NCBI GenBank assembly: GCA_963920525.1
Contig: OY986435.1
Location: 173,404,827 to 173,468,826 of the forward strand
From: Dichetophora obliterata
Taxonomy: Eukaryota; Arthropoda; Insecta; Diptera; Sciomyzidae
Length of the DNA: 64,000 nt
Direction of reading: 5' to 3'
The first letter of the stretch is position 1. Each line of letters starts with the position of its first letter. Made by a program: the position numbers and the translations under genes. Shown here piece after piece: positions 43,331-55,459 of this stretch. Under the pieces are notes generated by a model, which saw nothing but the letters and a program-made list of their open reading frames with translations, was not told the origin of the DNA and searched no databases.

Positions 43331-46300
43331 CAGTAGAGCGACTTTTCTCTGCAATGAACTCCTGAGAAAACCTGGTTACAAATCGATACATTTGTAAAGC
43401 AATTTTTACGGTAAAATGAAATTTGCAATACTCGTGCATTGCATTCTACAATATTTAAAAATGAGTCCAGAATTGCTTCGATCAATTTTAATTCATTGAG
43501 CAAATATGTTGACATATAGCAGGGGTGGGCATGAGTGAGGCCAACAAGAGCCACTCTAAGATTTTCAATACCTTTCAAAGAGCCACACCGTACTTCAAAT
43601 AAAAAAAACCCCCAAACCAATTTTAATAAACTCAGCAAAAAAAAATTAAGGAATCAGAAAAATTTTTAATTTTTTTTAAGTAATATTTGAAAGACTGAAG
43701 CTTCTTAAAAAATAATCACAGTAGTATTTTAAAAAAGCATTTTAGAGCTTGAAGTTTTTAGATTGACAGACAACCTTTTGGCCAAGAAATTTAATTAGCT
43801 ACGATTATCGCACAATCATAAGAAAAAGCACGGAACAATAAGTTTAAACTTTTTTTTAACTAGGGTCCACGGGCTTTAAATAAGTTAAGCCACAATAAAG
43901 GTTAGTTATCAAATTTTTTGCTGAGATGTGATGAGATATTTTTTTGACTTTAAGTGGAAAAGGATAATTTTGCCTTTGATCATCAAGCAATGATCGCACA
44001 GAAAATTAATGTACGTTTCTGAAAACAAAAGTAGATTTCCTACAAAAGCTATCGATTATTTTTTGTTTTTTCATTTTTGAAACCTTGATTTCAGTTTGAA
44101 AAAAGTGCAAAAAGTTACTTTTTCGGGTGTTTTAAGAAAACCTACCTTAATTTTGCAATAATTGCCAAAACTACTTATGTTTCTAGGTACCCTAAAAGCC
44201 CTTAATAGTTTAAGCCCGATCTGTTGAGCGGTTTTTCGGTCCGAAACGTCAAACTTTGACAACAAATGAAAGGAGCACGCGTATTGCTTCTTAAACATCA
44301 ATTATTGATAATTGTAAAAAATGTTTGTCTGTGCTTTTTCTTCAAATTTTACATCAAAGAATCGAAATCTCGAAAAAATTTCGTAATTTAGACCGTCAAA
44401 CTAGAAACTTCTAGCTTTAAAATGGTTTTTTAAAATCCTGGTGCCATCATTTTTCAAGAAGTAACAACCTTTCAAAAATCACAATAAAAAAATTAAAGAA
44501 TTTATTGTTCTCTTAATATTTTTACTGAGTATATAAATAAAGGTATTATTATTAAGAAAAAAACAGAAATTAATATAAATGTTGTACATGACATATCGAA
44601 CTTTAACTACAATAGAGTACTAATAAAAATTTTTAAATATTCAAAATTTTAACTTCTTCATATAAAACTATTCGATTATTTTCATCGACTGGCAAAATTT
44701 TTTACACGTGCGCCCATCTTTTTGTTGCAAACTATTAACGAAAATAAAATAATTAATTTCAAGTTGTTTAACATGAATAACATAACATAACAGATATGAG
44801 ATTTAAAACAAATCGTTGGCCAATATTTGAAAACTTAGTTCTGTTTTGGTTAAAGCCGTTAACGCAAAAACAACAACCAGAAAAACTACAATTCGAACAG
44901 CTGACTTTGACGTCTAGCTCAACTTTTTTCTGACTTTTCTCTAATCTGAGCTTAAAGAACGTCCAGTAAAGAAAAATAGGATTCAGACTGTCAAATTTTT
45001 CTTCAAATTTTCAAATTCTTCAAACAGCAATAGAACAACATGGAATTTGACGAAACATATAAAATTTCTCAATTTTTTTGATATATTTGTCTTTTGAATG
45101 CCGCAAAGAAGGAAGACCACAATTAAGTTTTCTTATGAAAAATTAAAATATCAATTAGAAGTGAAATTAATTAATTACGAGTGAAAAAATAAAATACAAA
45201 AACTTGGGAATATTAAAAATGCAAACAAAATAACTACTTGATGCAAAAAAGACTATTGGGAAAACGTTATTAACAAAATATGTTAATTCAACAATTAAAA
45301 ATTAAGCAGTACAGAAGAGGGAATAGGAGAAGATATAAAGCAAGATGATTGATAAGAGTTATGAGAAATATTAAAAAATTAAACGCTTGAAGGGTCTGGT
45401 GTTGGAAACAACTTTAATGTTATGCAGTAAAGAATTACACAGGCGGAAAAAAGCCTGCTTGAGTGTTTGTAATAATGAATTGGTATTAGGCCCGTAATGA
45501 GCCAAGTTCGGGTACAGGGGGTTACAACATGTTTTCAACACAAAAAAAAAATACAATTAGAAAAGTATAAACCAGGCCAAATTATTGCAAGTTCGATGCG
45601 AAAATGATTATTTAGTTCTCAGTTATTATTTATAGTACACAAAGATCTTTTAGCACGGAGAGAAATAATATTCTTTTATTAAGCAAATATTCTGCTTGAT
45701 TTAAGAATATTTAAAATTTAGCCTCGTTTGCTCAAACCAAGCATTAAAAACTTAAGTTAAAAAACAATTCTATAGTGAGTAATTATTTCTAAAATTGAGT
45801 AAAATAAACGATTGCTTGAAATAAGAATAAAATATTTGATTCCATAACCTGGCACAAGACTTAAATCAAGAAAATATTTACTTATTTAAAGCAAACGCAG
45901 AGTTGGTTATTAAAAATATTATTGAATTGAAAAATTTCAGTATTGAGGAAATTGTAAACTTGAATCAAGCAAATTGTTCTCAATTCAAGGAAGCAGTCAC
46001 TTTTTCGAACTTTTGCTTTTGCAAAATAGTAGAAAAACATTTATTCGAAAGGCAAAAAAATGAAAAAATAATTCTGTTCTAATTAAAAAGAGGTTGTAAT
46101 TCTAAATGTACACCCGAAGTAGCACAGAACTTTTGATTGTCTAAATTTTGGCGATTTTGGTTATAGTGTTGATGTTTTCCTTAAATTTGGCGAATTCATA
46201 ATTTACACACTTTTTGCATATGCATTTTCTTGTTTTTGAAAAATGTATACTTGTAGTTAAAATGAATTTAAGGTGTTATATCTCGGGCACCAGAAGTGAT

Positions 46301-46739
46301 ACCGAATATAATTTTTTCAATTCGGATTCTGCAAATATTTTTCATCGAAACGCTGTCTAAAAATATCTATTTTAAAGCAGCAGGAAAACGCCACGATTTT
46401 TTCCCTATTTTGATATTTAAAAAAATGTCTTCAAGCATAAAATGTAACAATTTTGTTGATATCTCCTTTATGGTTATTATTTCATTAAAACACTTCTTAA
46501 CAACAATTGTTAAGTCGATTGAGACCCATCAAATAGCATGCTCAGAAAATAAAAATTTTAGTATAACATTTATGTGAATAAAATTCATACTAGAAAGGAA
46601 ATTTTTTTCAAAAAATTGAAATCGGAACAAAGTCGTGGTCTTAATCTGGTGTTGTAAACTGATACTCTTGGACAAGGTGTTGTTCAGAAATATTTGAAGA
46701 ATCTAAAAAGCACTTTTATACAATATTGCCGCGGCATAT
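43331..46739. other. AT-rich stretch without recognised genes
   Basis: A possible hAT left terminus (CAGGGGTGGGCATG) is at 43521 but no partner was found. CACGGAGAGAAA near 45655 resembles a MITE end. Small frames at 44071-44301 and 45371-45556 (minus) are unassigned. Confidence 0.4.
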
Positions 46740-46743
46740 ATAA

Positions 46744-47237
46744 CCCTTTCAGACCTGACGCTAAGCTACAGAGAATTTTTTTTATGATTTTTTGGACAAA
46801 ATGGTCTTTATATGATATGAAAACATATTCAATACCTAAATTTTAATATTTTCATATCCTTAAAGGATTTTCAAGAAACGAAAGTTTGTACTGAAAATAT
46901 TTTTTTGTGCAGCAAATTTTATCAAATCATTTGAGATTTTAATATATATTTTTTTTTTAGTTTAAATGTGTCAACTTCACTAAACATGGGCTATTAGTAC
47001 ATGAAAAAAAAAACAATTAACTTCTACGACTCATTTAAAAAAAAATTAAATGTGACGCTAGAATTTCGTGAAAATTTAAGAAACGACAAAATTAACAGCT
47101 AAACAATACGAAAGGCAAACATAAATAATAACCCGCGCAATCGATACATGTAAGATTGGTAAACATTCGTGAAATAGCAGTAAAGATATTTAGACTAAAA
47201 TTTACCCGCACAATTGATGCGTCACAGTTTGAAAGGG
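46744..47237. mobile_element. piggyBac-like MITE with ATAA flanks
   Basis: Left CCCTTTCAGACCTGACGC; right, inverted, CCCTTTCAAACTGTGACGC. ATAA flanks both sides (46740-46743, 47238-47241). CCCTTT termini fit piggyBac; the site is ATAA rather than TTAA. 494 bases, no transposase; TGACGCTA recurs inside near 47051. Confidence 0.65.
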
Positions 47238-47427
47238 ATAAAAAAGGTATCCATTTTAGAAAAAAGGTATCAACGTAGTTAACTCAAATTTCAAAAGCCA
47301 CGAGAAAGTTTTATTATAATTTTTGGTATCGTTGATACACAGCAAGGTACCAAATATGAAAAATAATACGTGAAAACTTAAAAACACTCCTCTCAATCAA
47401 CAACAAATCAGTTTTTTGGTATTTTAT

Positions 47428-47935
47428 TTACCCGCCACTCCGGGCCCCCTTAAGACTCCAGCCCCGGGGGGAAACACCCCATTTAACCTCTCCCTTCTTG
47501 GCTACCCTGCTTGGTATCAACAGGCTCATACTTCGAATTGACCTACAGAGCTGAAGTTTTTCAAAAAGGTAATGCGGGCAGCGCGAGTAAATAATCTTAT
47601 GCAGGAATAAGCAATTTTTCGCTTCAAGATAGTGAAATAGGCAATATCCAAGTAATTTTGTGAGGAAAAGTGACACTTGGTCAAGCTTCTTCAGTCCATA
47701 AACATAACGGGCAGCATTATTCAGAGCAACTAGGAGCTTGTGAGATGACCGCGAATCAAGATTGCTATAAACAATATCAGAGTAAGTGATTATGGGCATC
47801 ATCAGCTGAAAAAATATTTTTCGTCTTGTTTAAACGGGAACAAATTCTGCAGTCATTCTCAGGTTTCTAAATACAAAATAGACCTTACTCACGCAAGAAG
47901 TGATATGATCTACACAAGACAGAGAAGTAATTATT
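47428..47935 (-). pseudogene. LINE RT thumb and C-terminal fragment
   Basis: Minus-strand frames read SLSCVDHITSCVSKVYFVFR, a stop, then LMMPIITYSDIVYSNLD, LLVALNNAARYVYGLK and YLEAKNCLFLHKIIYSR. This parallels the LINE at 40328-42999 (AYNNIARYVFGLK, ALVFLHKIIF) and is probably from a related family. No RT core and no tail remain. Confidence 0.8.
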
Positions 47936-48454
47936 AGGAAGCGGTATTTTAATTTGGATAAAAAAATACCATTACTTTGACAACAAAATTAAAGCGATAT
48001 CTTCTAAATTATAGATTTTCTCAGAATGAGAAAAAAACGTTTATACAGTGTTTGCTCAAAAACTAGTCCAAAAGTTGTTTATGTTGAACTATTTTTTTTA
48101 AATTTTCATTTTCACACTCTTTATTTCATACAACACAAAATAAAAAAAACATTGAAAATCATGTGCTTACATACCCCTATAATTTTTACACCCCCAATTT
48201 AAAAATTAGATTTTTTAAAATTTTTAAATTCAAACTGATTGAATCGACTTTAAAAAATAAGCTTTAACAGAAGTTTTCAAAAATTGGGGTATATGCCATT
48301 ATGTAAAAAAGAGCTTAAAACACAATCAAATCATAAAAATCATATTAAAAAGGAAAACAAAATATAAATGGTGTTCTTTTAAGCCATTTAGAACATGTGT
48401 ACAATTTTTCGTACAGCTCGATTTTTCGTTTTAATGGAATATTTTATATACAAA

Positions 48455-48821
48455 CTAGCTGAACCCGGTGTGCTTCGCTACTCCCCTCGTTATAAAATAA
48501 AATTAAAAGTACTTATATATTTTTCACGCCATCGAATTTTCGAAATAAGTCCACCCCAGCTCCACCTACCGTGTCCATTTATACACAAATTATTTTCTTA
48601 TGATCAAACAAACATACATTCTGAATTTCAGTTAAATTGGTCCATAAATTCAAATTTTCGATATAAGTCCACCCCAGCGCCACCTATCGGGTCCAAATAT
48701 AGCCTATGTTACCCACCGTACCAAGATGAACATTACCTGAAAATTTCATCAAAATCGGCCCAGCCGTTTTGGAGTCCATAGGTTACATACATACACACAT
48801 CCTATTTTGTATATATAGATG
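48455..48821 (+). repeat. Short ACTAGCTGAACCCGG ... TATATATAGAT repeat
   Basis: ACTAGCTGAACCCGGTGTGC at the left and ATTTTGTATATATAGATGG at the right. It has two copies of ATAAGTCCACCCCAGC and the motif AAAATCGGCCCAGCCGTTTT, and matches the boundary words of the 33405-37350 region. A compact member of the same repeat family, without arrays. Class unknown. Confidence 0.65.
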
Positions 48822-49005
48822 GATTTAGTTTTGAGAATTATTCTTTACATATTCTCAATATTTTTTATAACTGAAAATATACCTTATTTAAGGTTTATTG
48901 TTAACAAAAAAATATTATTTCTTGTTTGTTAAATCTAACATCGCACTTTGAAACTCTCTGTTGTAATTATAATTGAATGCACATACAATTTTCAAATGTA
49001 TATAT

Positions 49006-49521
49006 CAGAGCTAAACGATAAGGATAACGATTACCACACGATTACGATTGCAGTAATCTTAAAAAACGGGATTACAATTAAAGTAATTCCTCATCGAATG
49101 AGCTAAGATCACGATTTCAGTATTAGTAATTTTTAAAAAGTCGATATAACGATTACTGTTATCGTAACCTTAGGTCATTCGATGAAGAATTACTTTAATT
49201 GCAGTCCCATTTTTTATATTATAAGGATTTCGGTAATCGATTGCAAGGATTACTTTTATTAAATATTAGTAAAAACCACTATTACCTACTTTAGAAAGTG
49301 TATTACAACTAAAGTAATCCTTTATCTAATGAGCTAAGATTACGTTTACAGTAATCGAAGCTTCGAATTTTTCAAAATAACGTTTGCTGCAACCGCCATC
49401 GAACACTGTTCGATGGAAGTTTTGCTGCAATCCTATTTAAAAAAATTTTGAAATTGGGATTTAAATAGTCCTAATCCTTGCCGCAATCAATTACACATGT
49501 AATCCTTATCGCTCAGCTCTG
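49006..49521. mobile_element. hAT MITE (516 bp)
   Basis: Left CAGAGCTAAACGATAAGGAT, right inverted CAGAGCTGAGCGATAAGGAT (18 of 20). Flanks GTATATAT (48998-49005) and GTTTATAT (49522-49529) match at 7 of 8. The interior is built of repeated GATTAC and AAAGTAAT words in both orientations. No transposase. Confidence 0.8.
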
Positions 49522-49868
49522 GTTTATATGAACGTTATGACCTTGACCTCATTCTTAGAGTATTAATATCATCAATATTCTTCAAAATACTTCATGTAAA
49601 AGGTTCTACGTTAAATAAAACGTAGTTGTCTTGAAAAATTCAAACTTTTCTTGAATAAATATTAAAGAATCTTTTTAATGCAGTCCCACAATTGAAAATT
49701 CTCTAAATAGACCAAAATGAATTTTCACTATTATTTATTTTTTGGATATTAAAATTAATAAATGAGAGAGGTTTGGGTCGTGCAAAACTCAGCTGGCCAC
49801 ATTAAATAGGATAGGTAAGGTAAAGCCAGGTGCCTTCTAATGAAGGCTCACATAGACCAATTCTGGTC

Positions 49869-50180
49869 CTAAGTGGTGCCGGTAACGAACAAAGGAACCT
49901 TTGTGTTAAGTGAATTTTTTATAGATTTGCGCTTAATTTGCAAACAGAGGCATTCCAGAAATATTTTGGCTACATCTTTCTTCAGCGACAGGAACATCGA
50001 TGAGCCTAGGTATTTGAGTCTCGATCTAAGTAGGGCGGGGCATGTGCTCCAGGGTCTGCAATCTCTGCGCGGACATGCCAAGATAAACAAAGTTCGTTTT
50101 CCGCATTGTGCATTGCACATTATTTTCGAGATATCGCACGATGTCGTATCTTTCCATCTGCGATTCACTGCAAGTGTGGC
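49869..50180 (-). pseudogene. LOA ORF2 C-terminus
   Basis: VNRRWKDTTSCDISKIM, then RTLFILACPRRDCRP, a deletion, and TCPALLRSRLKYLGSS. This is the segment after RNase H in LOA elements, with its Cys/His knuckle partly deleted. Confidence 0.75.
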
Positions 50181-50184
50181 TCTT

Positions 50185-50570
50185 TTTTCGAGATATTTGT
50201 ATTTGTATTTGTATTTAGTATTTGATATACCAGTGCTACAAGGTACGAACCTTATGATTAATGCACTGGCATCATAGATTTGTTGTATTTTGTATTATAA
50301 CAATAAATTTAGTGGTAACAATAATATTAATTATAAATATAATAATATTATTAATATTAAAAGTAAAGATAATATAGAAACAGTTCCACTTCCAGTGAGT
50401 TTATGACAATACAGGTAAGTTGATTTTATTTAAACATTACAAAATTAATAATAAATTTTAATATATGATTTTTTTAAAGAAAGAAAAGGTGAATTTTACG
50501 AGAGAATAAAAATTATTGCAACGATGAAAAATGAGAGTATAACATTTTTTGAATTGCACTGCGTTTTGAA
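50185..50570 (-). mobile_element. Probable LINE 3' end inserted in LOA remnant
   Basis: On minus it ends in repeated AAATAC units (50203-50225), preceded by GCACTGGTATATCAAATACT. It lies between two LOA coding segments that should be adjacent. No identifiable coding sequence; family unknown. Confidence 0.45.
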
Positions 50571-50721
50571 CTGATTTAACAAAAGAAGGTATCGAGTTCC
50601 AACTCAGGTTCCTGTACAACTCTTGTAGCGGAGTAGGAACATGCTCTGCAAATTCCAATCCTAGCCCAGCGCCTTCCTTTGCTAAACCATTTGCCATCTC
50701 GTTCCCCTAAATGCCCTGGTG
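50570..50721 (-). pseudogene. LOA RNase H, C-terminal part
   Basis: SHQGI, a TAG, then GNEMANGLAKEGAG, the final GNE-x-AD-x-AK region of RNase H (Asp replaced by Asn), followed by TPLQELYRNLSW. The upstream half is across the 772-bp insert. Confidence 0.75.
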
Positions 50722-51493
50722 GCTAAAAAATTTGAAAACTTTGCATATGATATAGTGGAGGTTGTTGACCTGGTAGAACATAAGATAACTGCATACTTGA
50801 CTTTTTTGAGTTCACCCTCAAATTTTTAAATATGTATATCCAAAAAACCGATTTTTGAAAGGAGCGAATGAATTTCATTGCATAAGTCTGCTGTTTTTGA
50901 ATAAATTTAAAACGTTTTCTAAAAAACGAAAAATAGACCTACTTTACGGTATATAAAAAAAAATATACATGTGGCATTCCTTACAAAATTTGCCACCAAC
51001 ATTTTTTTCCCATAAAATTTATTTTATGGTCAAAAATATTCGATTGCGTATTTTTTATTTCAATTCTAGCTGATATAGCCGGTGTTAATCGAGAAGTTAT
51101 ATATTTTTATCCCAAATTTTTGACCTTTGTTGCCATCGTCAAAGATACCAATGTCCTCAGATTCATCAAACACCTAAAATGCTTAAGGTGAATAGTCTGC
51201 TATGCAAGAATTTTCAAAGTTATATTCTTTCATATTCATATTATATTCATTCATATATTCATATTATATTCTTTGGTAATTGCATACCTATGTGATTGCA
51301 AGGAAAAATTCTTGGTTTAGATGTCTTTTATAAGAAAAATTTCGTTTTCTATGGGAACATGCAAGTTGCTAAAAATTTCCGAGAAATTGACACCACAAAA
51401 ACTTTCGTACCTGAAACACACAAAAAGTATTTAGTACTAATTTTATTCTTTATTGAAATAAAAAAAAATTAAAAATGAATGTTACAAAGGATT
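50722..51493. mobile_element. 772-bp insert with 11-bp target duplication
   Basis: ATGCCCTGGTG at 50711-50721 and again at 51494-51504 flank the insert, which splits the RNase H of the LOA element at the GHQG position. Its first ~240 bases (TTTGCATATGATATAGTGGA ...) recur at 60075-60308. The insert ends in an A-rich run. An 11-bp duplication suggests retroposition. No coding potential. Confidence 0.75.
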
Positions 51494-51504
51494 ATGCCCT
51501 GGTG

Positions 51505-51791
51505 ACTAGACCTAGTAGATGCGCACTCTCTTCGAAGCACATAGTGCATCTTGTGCATTTCTGCCATTCAGGACGTTTTTGGACTTGATGGATTTTATCG
51601 CAGCTTAGCTGTCAACGAAAATGTTGATATAAGAGCGATATGTGTCTATGCCGAGTGCTATCCCCGCGGACTTCCCTATGGCGAATACTTCCGCCAAGAA
51701 GATGCTGCAGTGGTTCGGCAGTTTGTATGGCTGCCTTTTACTGGGCTCTGCACATTACAAAGCCGCACCTATCCCCGTAGGCATTTTGGAG
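51505..51791 (-). pseudogene. LOA RNase H, middle part
   Basis: SKMPTGIGAAL, a stop, then NHCSIFLAEVFAIGKSA (catalytic Glu) and INIFVDSQAAIKSI... after one changed codon (second Asp). It starts immediately beside element E and continues on the far side of E at 55460 with VNMYTD-type sequence. Confidence 0.78.
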
Positions 51792-52139
51792 CCTTGGAGG
51801 GTAAAATAAAATTTCAGAATTTTTTTGGGGGCACCCCCTAAAATGTTTCTTTCTGTCAGATTTTAGGATTGCCAAAGTTTGAGCACGATTGAAAGATGTT
51901 AACACGTGCCATTGGGGCCTCAAAGTTTTGAAAATCTCGATTTTTTGGCAGTTTGGCGACTTTGCCGACCCATATCTCTAGAACGGTTTAATATATTTGC
52001 CCGTGTAATACATCAAATTGATGGCAATACTGTTTATAATATTTTATACGCAATAAAAAAATACGTAAGTAGTACTGAATTCGAGATAATGAAGCCAATG
52101 TCCCTTAAAACGTGACTAGGTACTCCTTAGAGCGAAGAT
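51792..52139. repeat. Element E left terminal inverted repeat
   Basis: Inverted match to 55150-55459, with one ~35-base block (AAATCTCGATTTTTTGGCAG onward) found only on this side. Confidence 0.8.
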
Positions 52140-52260
52140 GGAACCTATTGTGAAAAAACCCATTTGCCTTCCTATATTATCAATTTTTGGAAAAAAAACA
52201 ATCATGTATTTGAAAAATCAAGTATAATAAATGTCTTTTTCATTTTATTCTTATTTAAGT

Positions 52261-54613
52261 TTATTCAAGGGACGGACATAATGTGGTTTTGGAGCTATCT
52301 GAATACAGCTGACGGCATCTGCTGACTACTTGGAGAACGTATTGTTTTTGTTGCTCGTCCTTTGTAAGTAATTGGTTGTAATCTGTGATGAGCTTGACTC
52401 CTCGCTCTGCCATGTCGTACACAACTTTCAAATTGTTTACCATCCTTTACCCCTCCTGGAAGTTGATGTTCTGCGGCCAAGTTGCAGGAACTTTTTCCAG
52501 AAATTCGGTGTTAATGTTTTATCTCTTGAACAACAGGTAAGTCTCACTTGTAATTAGGGCTGGGAGACCTTTTTCTAGGAATTTCGGCAGTTGTTCTTTT
52601 TTAGTTTGGGTCGCATATGTCCGAAGCACTACTCATTTTCTTCTGCTTGATTTGTTAGGATTTTTGTCGCCATTAGGCTCTTTACGGTGTTTTGCACTGT
52701 CGGGTCAAAAAATGCCAGGGCAACAAGTTCAAGACTAAGATACCACAGGTGATTTATCATTTTGTTAATTCCTTTTTCTGATATTTTTTTGTCAATGCTT
52801 TCGTATTTTAATTGATTTTTAATGAGGTCTAGGTCTTGTTTTGGTGCTAAACACGCTCTGGGGGCGTTAAACCAGGCTTTACAGTAGACTCGAACGATGA
52901 AAACACAAAGTGCTTCTAGGGACTCTTGTTCTTGGGAAGTCAGCTTAAACTGGTCACGGAAGAGTTGTATTTTCAGACAGTAAATAGCTTTTGCCATCCA
53001 CCGGGCATGGTGTACTGGACCTGGAGACCTGAAACGCACATCTTTTCCGTCAAGATGGCCAAGATATATCAATGCCAACTATAACATCTCTTTGTAGTCG
53101 TCTCTTGGCTGGCATTCCATTAGTTTTCTTTGCAGTTCTTCTTTGGGCAGTAGTTTCAAAACACTCTCGCCTACATCGAACTTGGATTTATCAATCGCTG
53201 ACCATTCTTTTTGAAGTCTCTTGAATATGTCTGGTTGAGGTCCCGATGTGCTTCCAAACTTGCAGTCAAAAACCCCTCTCAACAAGATTTCTAAAACGTG
53301 GTGTTGGCACGCTAGGTACAGGAGCTCTCGACCTAACATCTGCTCTAGGAGATCGCACGCTCCATTGAGTCTCCCAGTATTTGATGCTGTTGTATCGAAG
53401 CACATAGCCACGACCGAGCTGGCGAGACCCCGTTCCTCTAGACAATTGTACACTGCTAGGGCTTGTTCCTCCCCTGAGCTACTGTCAGTTTCAGGAACGC
53501 CCATGAGTTGTCCTTTAGTCCCATGTGATACCAGAACAGCAACTCGTTCTTTCTGCTCTGTTTTAAGGATACCTGGTAGTAGTTTTTCATCCCAGTGCAC
53601 GCAAACAGCCTCGTTTTGGGGTATCTTAAGTCTGTCTTGAATTTTTTCCGTGAATTTTTCACGGTTTATTCTCCGCTGTTCACGGATAACGCTTCTGGAG
53701 ATCTTATATTCTTTGGCATCCTCTCCGAGAACTTCTACTGTAGCCAAAATGATACGAGTAGATGTTCTATCGGACACCTTACAGCGGTCCAGCAACAATG
53801 ACAATTTCATGGTTAGGACCTCTTTGAAGCCACGCTTGATTCTCTTGGGGGTAGATGGTCCTTCAGATTCTACGTTCATCTCGAGCTCTTCATACAGCGT
53901 TTTACGTCCTTCTGACTCTTCCATTGCCTCGTCGTCTGTGAGCTCCACCGTCTCTGTGAACAATGAGATGAGACAATAAGTATAAAGTTAATATTGATGG
54001 AAATTTCAGCTAGTGATCTAGATCTTATAAAGTTTCGCTACAAGGAAATTTTTTTTTAAATGCTTACCGAAATTTCCCGCTTCAAGTTTTTTATCCAAGA
54101 CCTTCCGTTGTTTCTGTAGTAGTCTTTCTTCAGCTTGAGCCAACTTCAGGTCAACTCCGAGCATGGAGCCTGGTCTTCCTGTCTTTGTTTCAACAGAAAC
54201 TCCTTGTCTTCTTCTGAAGTCATCATCGTCAGTGCATCTTGGTGGGCAATATCAAAGAGATCATCCAACTTTAGGGTAAGCTTTTTTACAGCATTTCTTG
54301 CACTTTCCGTTTTTCTATCCTTGTATTTTTTCCATTTTTCTCCAATCATCGTACAGTTTTTCCTGCTTTACTATGACATTTTTCTTTTGTTTTGTAGGAA
54401 TTCGAGATTTTGTCCAAAAAACTTAAACCTCGTAGTCAACAGTAGTTGTGGCAGAGTCTCTCACATTTAACTTCACAGTACGCAAATTGTAGAACATAGC
54501 AGCTAGAACTTGTCGATTGGAGGCAGCTTACATCCAGTTATCTGATGAGCTGGATAGTCAGTTAGAAAAATTTTGTCTCTACCTCTACTTCTCATGCCAG
54601 ATGTAGAAGCCAT
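52261..54613 (-). pseudogene. Transposase-like gene of element E
   Basis: Exon 1 starts at ATG 54613 (MASTSGMRSRGRDKIF) and runs to 54068 with frame breaks; readable parts are LAAMFYNLRTVKLN, ARNAVKKLTLKLDDLFDIAH and GRPGSMLGVDLKLAQAEERL. A 114-base intron (donor GTAAGC at 54067, acceptor CACAG at 53954) keeps frame. Exon 2 (53953-52261) includes AVCVHWDEKLLPG, VVAMCFDTTASNTGRLNGAC and LYLACQHHVLEILLRGVF; a TAG after DDYKEML (53079), then HHARWMAKAIYCLKI; a frameshift near 52625; and a C-terminus MVNNLKVVYDMAERGVKL. W-D, F-D-T and C-x-H-H could be catalytic or zinc-binding positions. I recall similar unnamed proteins in aphids and other invertebrates but cannot name the superfamily. Confidence 0.75.
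53954..54067 (-). other. Intron in the element E gene
   Basis: On minus GTAAGC begins the intron, and a pyrimidine-rich stretch with CACAG ends it. Joining the exons restores frame across the junction (GNF-ETVEL). Confidence 0.7.
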
Positions 54614-55149
54614 CACTTTTACGAGAAATAAAAATGTTCACTAGAAGAAAGAATAAATGACACTAACTAAAACAAAGAGTAGGTGTATCGACCTTTTATG
54701 TAGGTACCGACCTAATTAAAATAAAAATGTCTTTTGTAGTTAATATTTAGTGGGTTTTTTTAAACTCGATCACACGAACGTATAACAAAATACGACTTTC
54801 ACTGTTCAGCGAATACTTTTCAACTGACCAAGAAACAAAATCATTAAAGCAAGAACCACCTAGCTATCCTTTTCTTTTAATGACAGACTCTGAACCCCTG
54901 GACTTCTACTTAAAATATAACAATAGGTAGTAGGGTAACCCAATACATTTTTAAACTAGTTTGGTTTTACCTGCTTGGGGTCGCCAGTGATACAGTATGA
55001 GAAAAAATAGATACATACCTGACATAAAAAAAAACATTGTTGTGGGTCTAAAATTAACGGTATATCATAGCAAACATATTTAAATGAAATGGGATTCCAA
55101 AGTACAAGTATTTGTCCATAATAAGCAATAACAATACAAATAACACATC

Positions 55150-55459
55150 TTCGCTCTCGGGGGTACCTAGTCACGTTTTTAGAGACATTGGCTCTATTTT
55201 TTCGGTTTCAGTACTAGTTGCGTATTTATTGTGTAGAATATAAAATGTTAAAAACAGTATGGCCTTTAATTTGATGTATGACACGGGCAAATAGCTTTAG
55301 CCGTTCCAGAGATATAGGTCGCAAAACTTTGAGGCCCAATGGCACGGGTTAACATCTTCCAATTGTGCTCAAACTTTGGCAATCTTAAAATCTAACAAAA
55401 TTAAACATTTTAGGGAGTGACCCAAAAAAAACCGACATCGATTTTTTAAAACCACCCTA
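55150..55459. repeat. Element E right terminal inverted repeat
   Basis: Inverted counterpart of 51792-52139, ending ACCACCCTAG at 55459. Confidence 0.8.

Larger units (their letters stand above)
51792..55459 (-). mobile_element. Element E: two-exon DNA transposon of unassigned superfamily
   Basis: About 330-bp terminal inverted repeats (51792-52139 and 55150-55459) enclose a minus-strand transposase-like gene. The right end is CTAGGGTGG (minus start); the left end is diverged (GGAGGGTAAAAT). Shared words inside the arms include CCTAAAATGTTT, GATTGCCAAAGTTTGAGCAC, GTGCCATTGGG and ACGTGACTAGGTAC. E lies in the YTDGSK codons of the LOA RNase H, with a few flank bases lost, so its target duplication cannot be read. 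Confidence 0.85.

Noticed and set aside
43521..43640. CAGGGGTGGGCATG resembling a hAT terminus
   Set aside because: No inverted partner and no 8-bp duplication found in the window.
45371..45556. 61-codon minus frame as a LINE fragment
   Set aside because: Some wording looks protein-like but I could not match it to RT, endonuclease or C-terminal motifs.
49873..50277. 134-codon plus-strand frame
   Set aside because: Antisense shadow of the LOA C-terminus on minus and crosses its border.
53248..53979. Plus-strand frames of 68-130 codons
   Set aside because: Shadows of the element E transposase-like exon on the minus strand.
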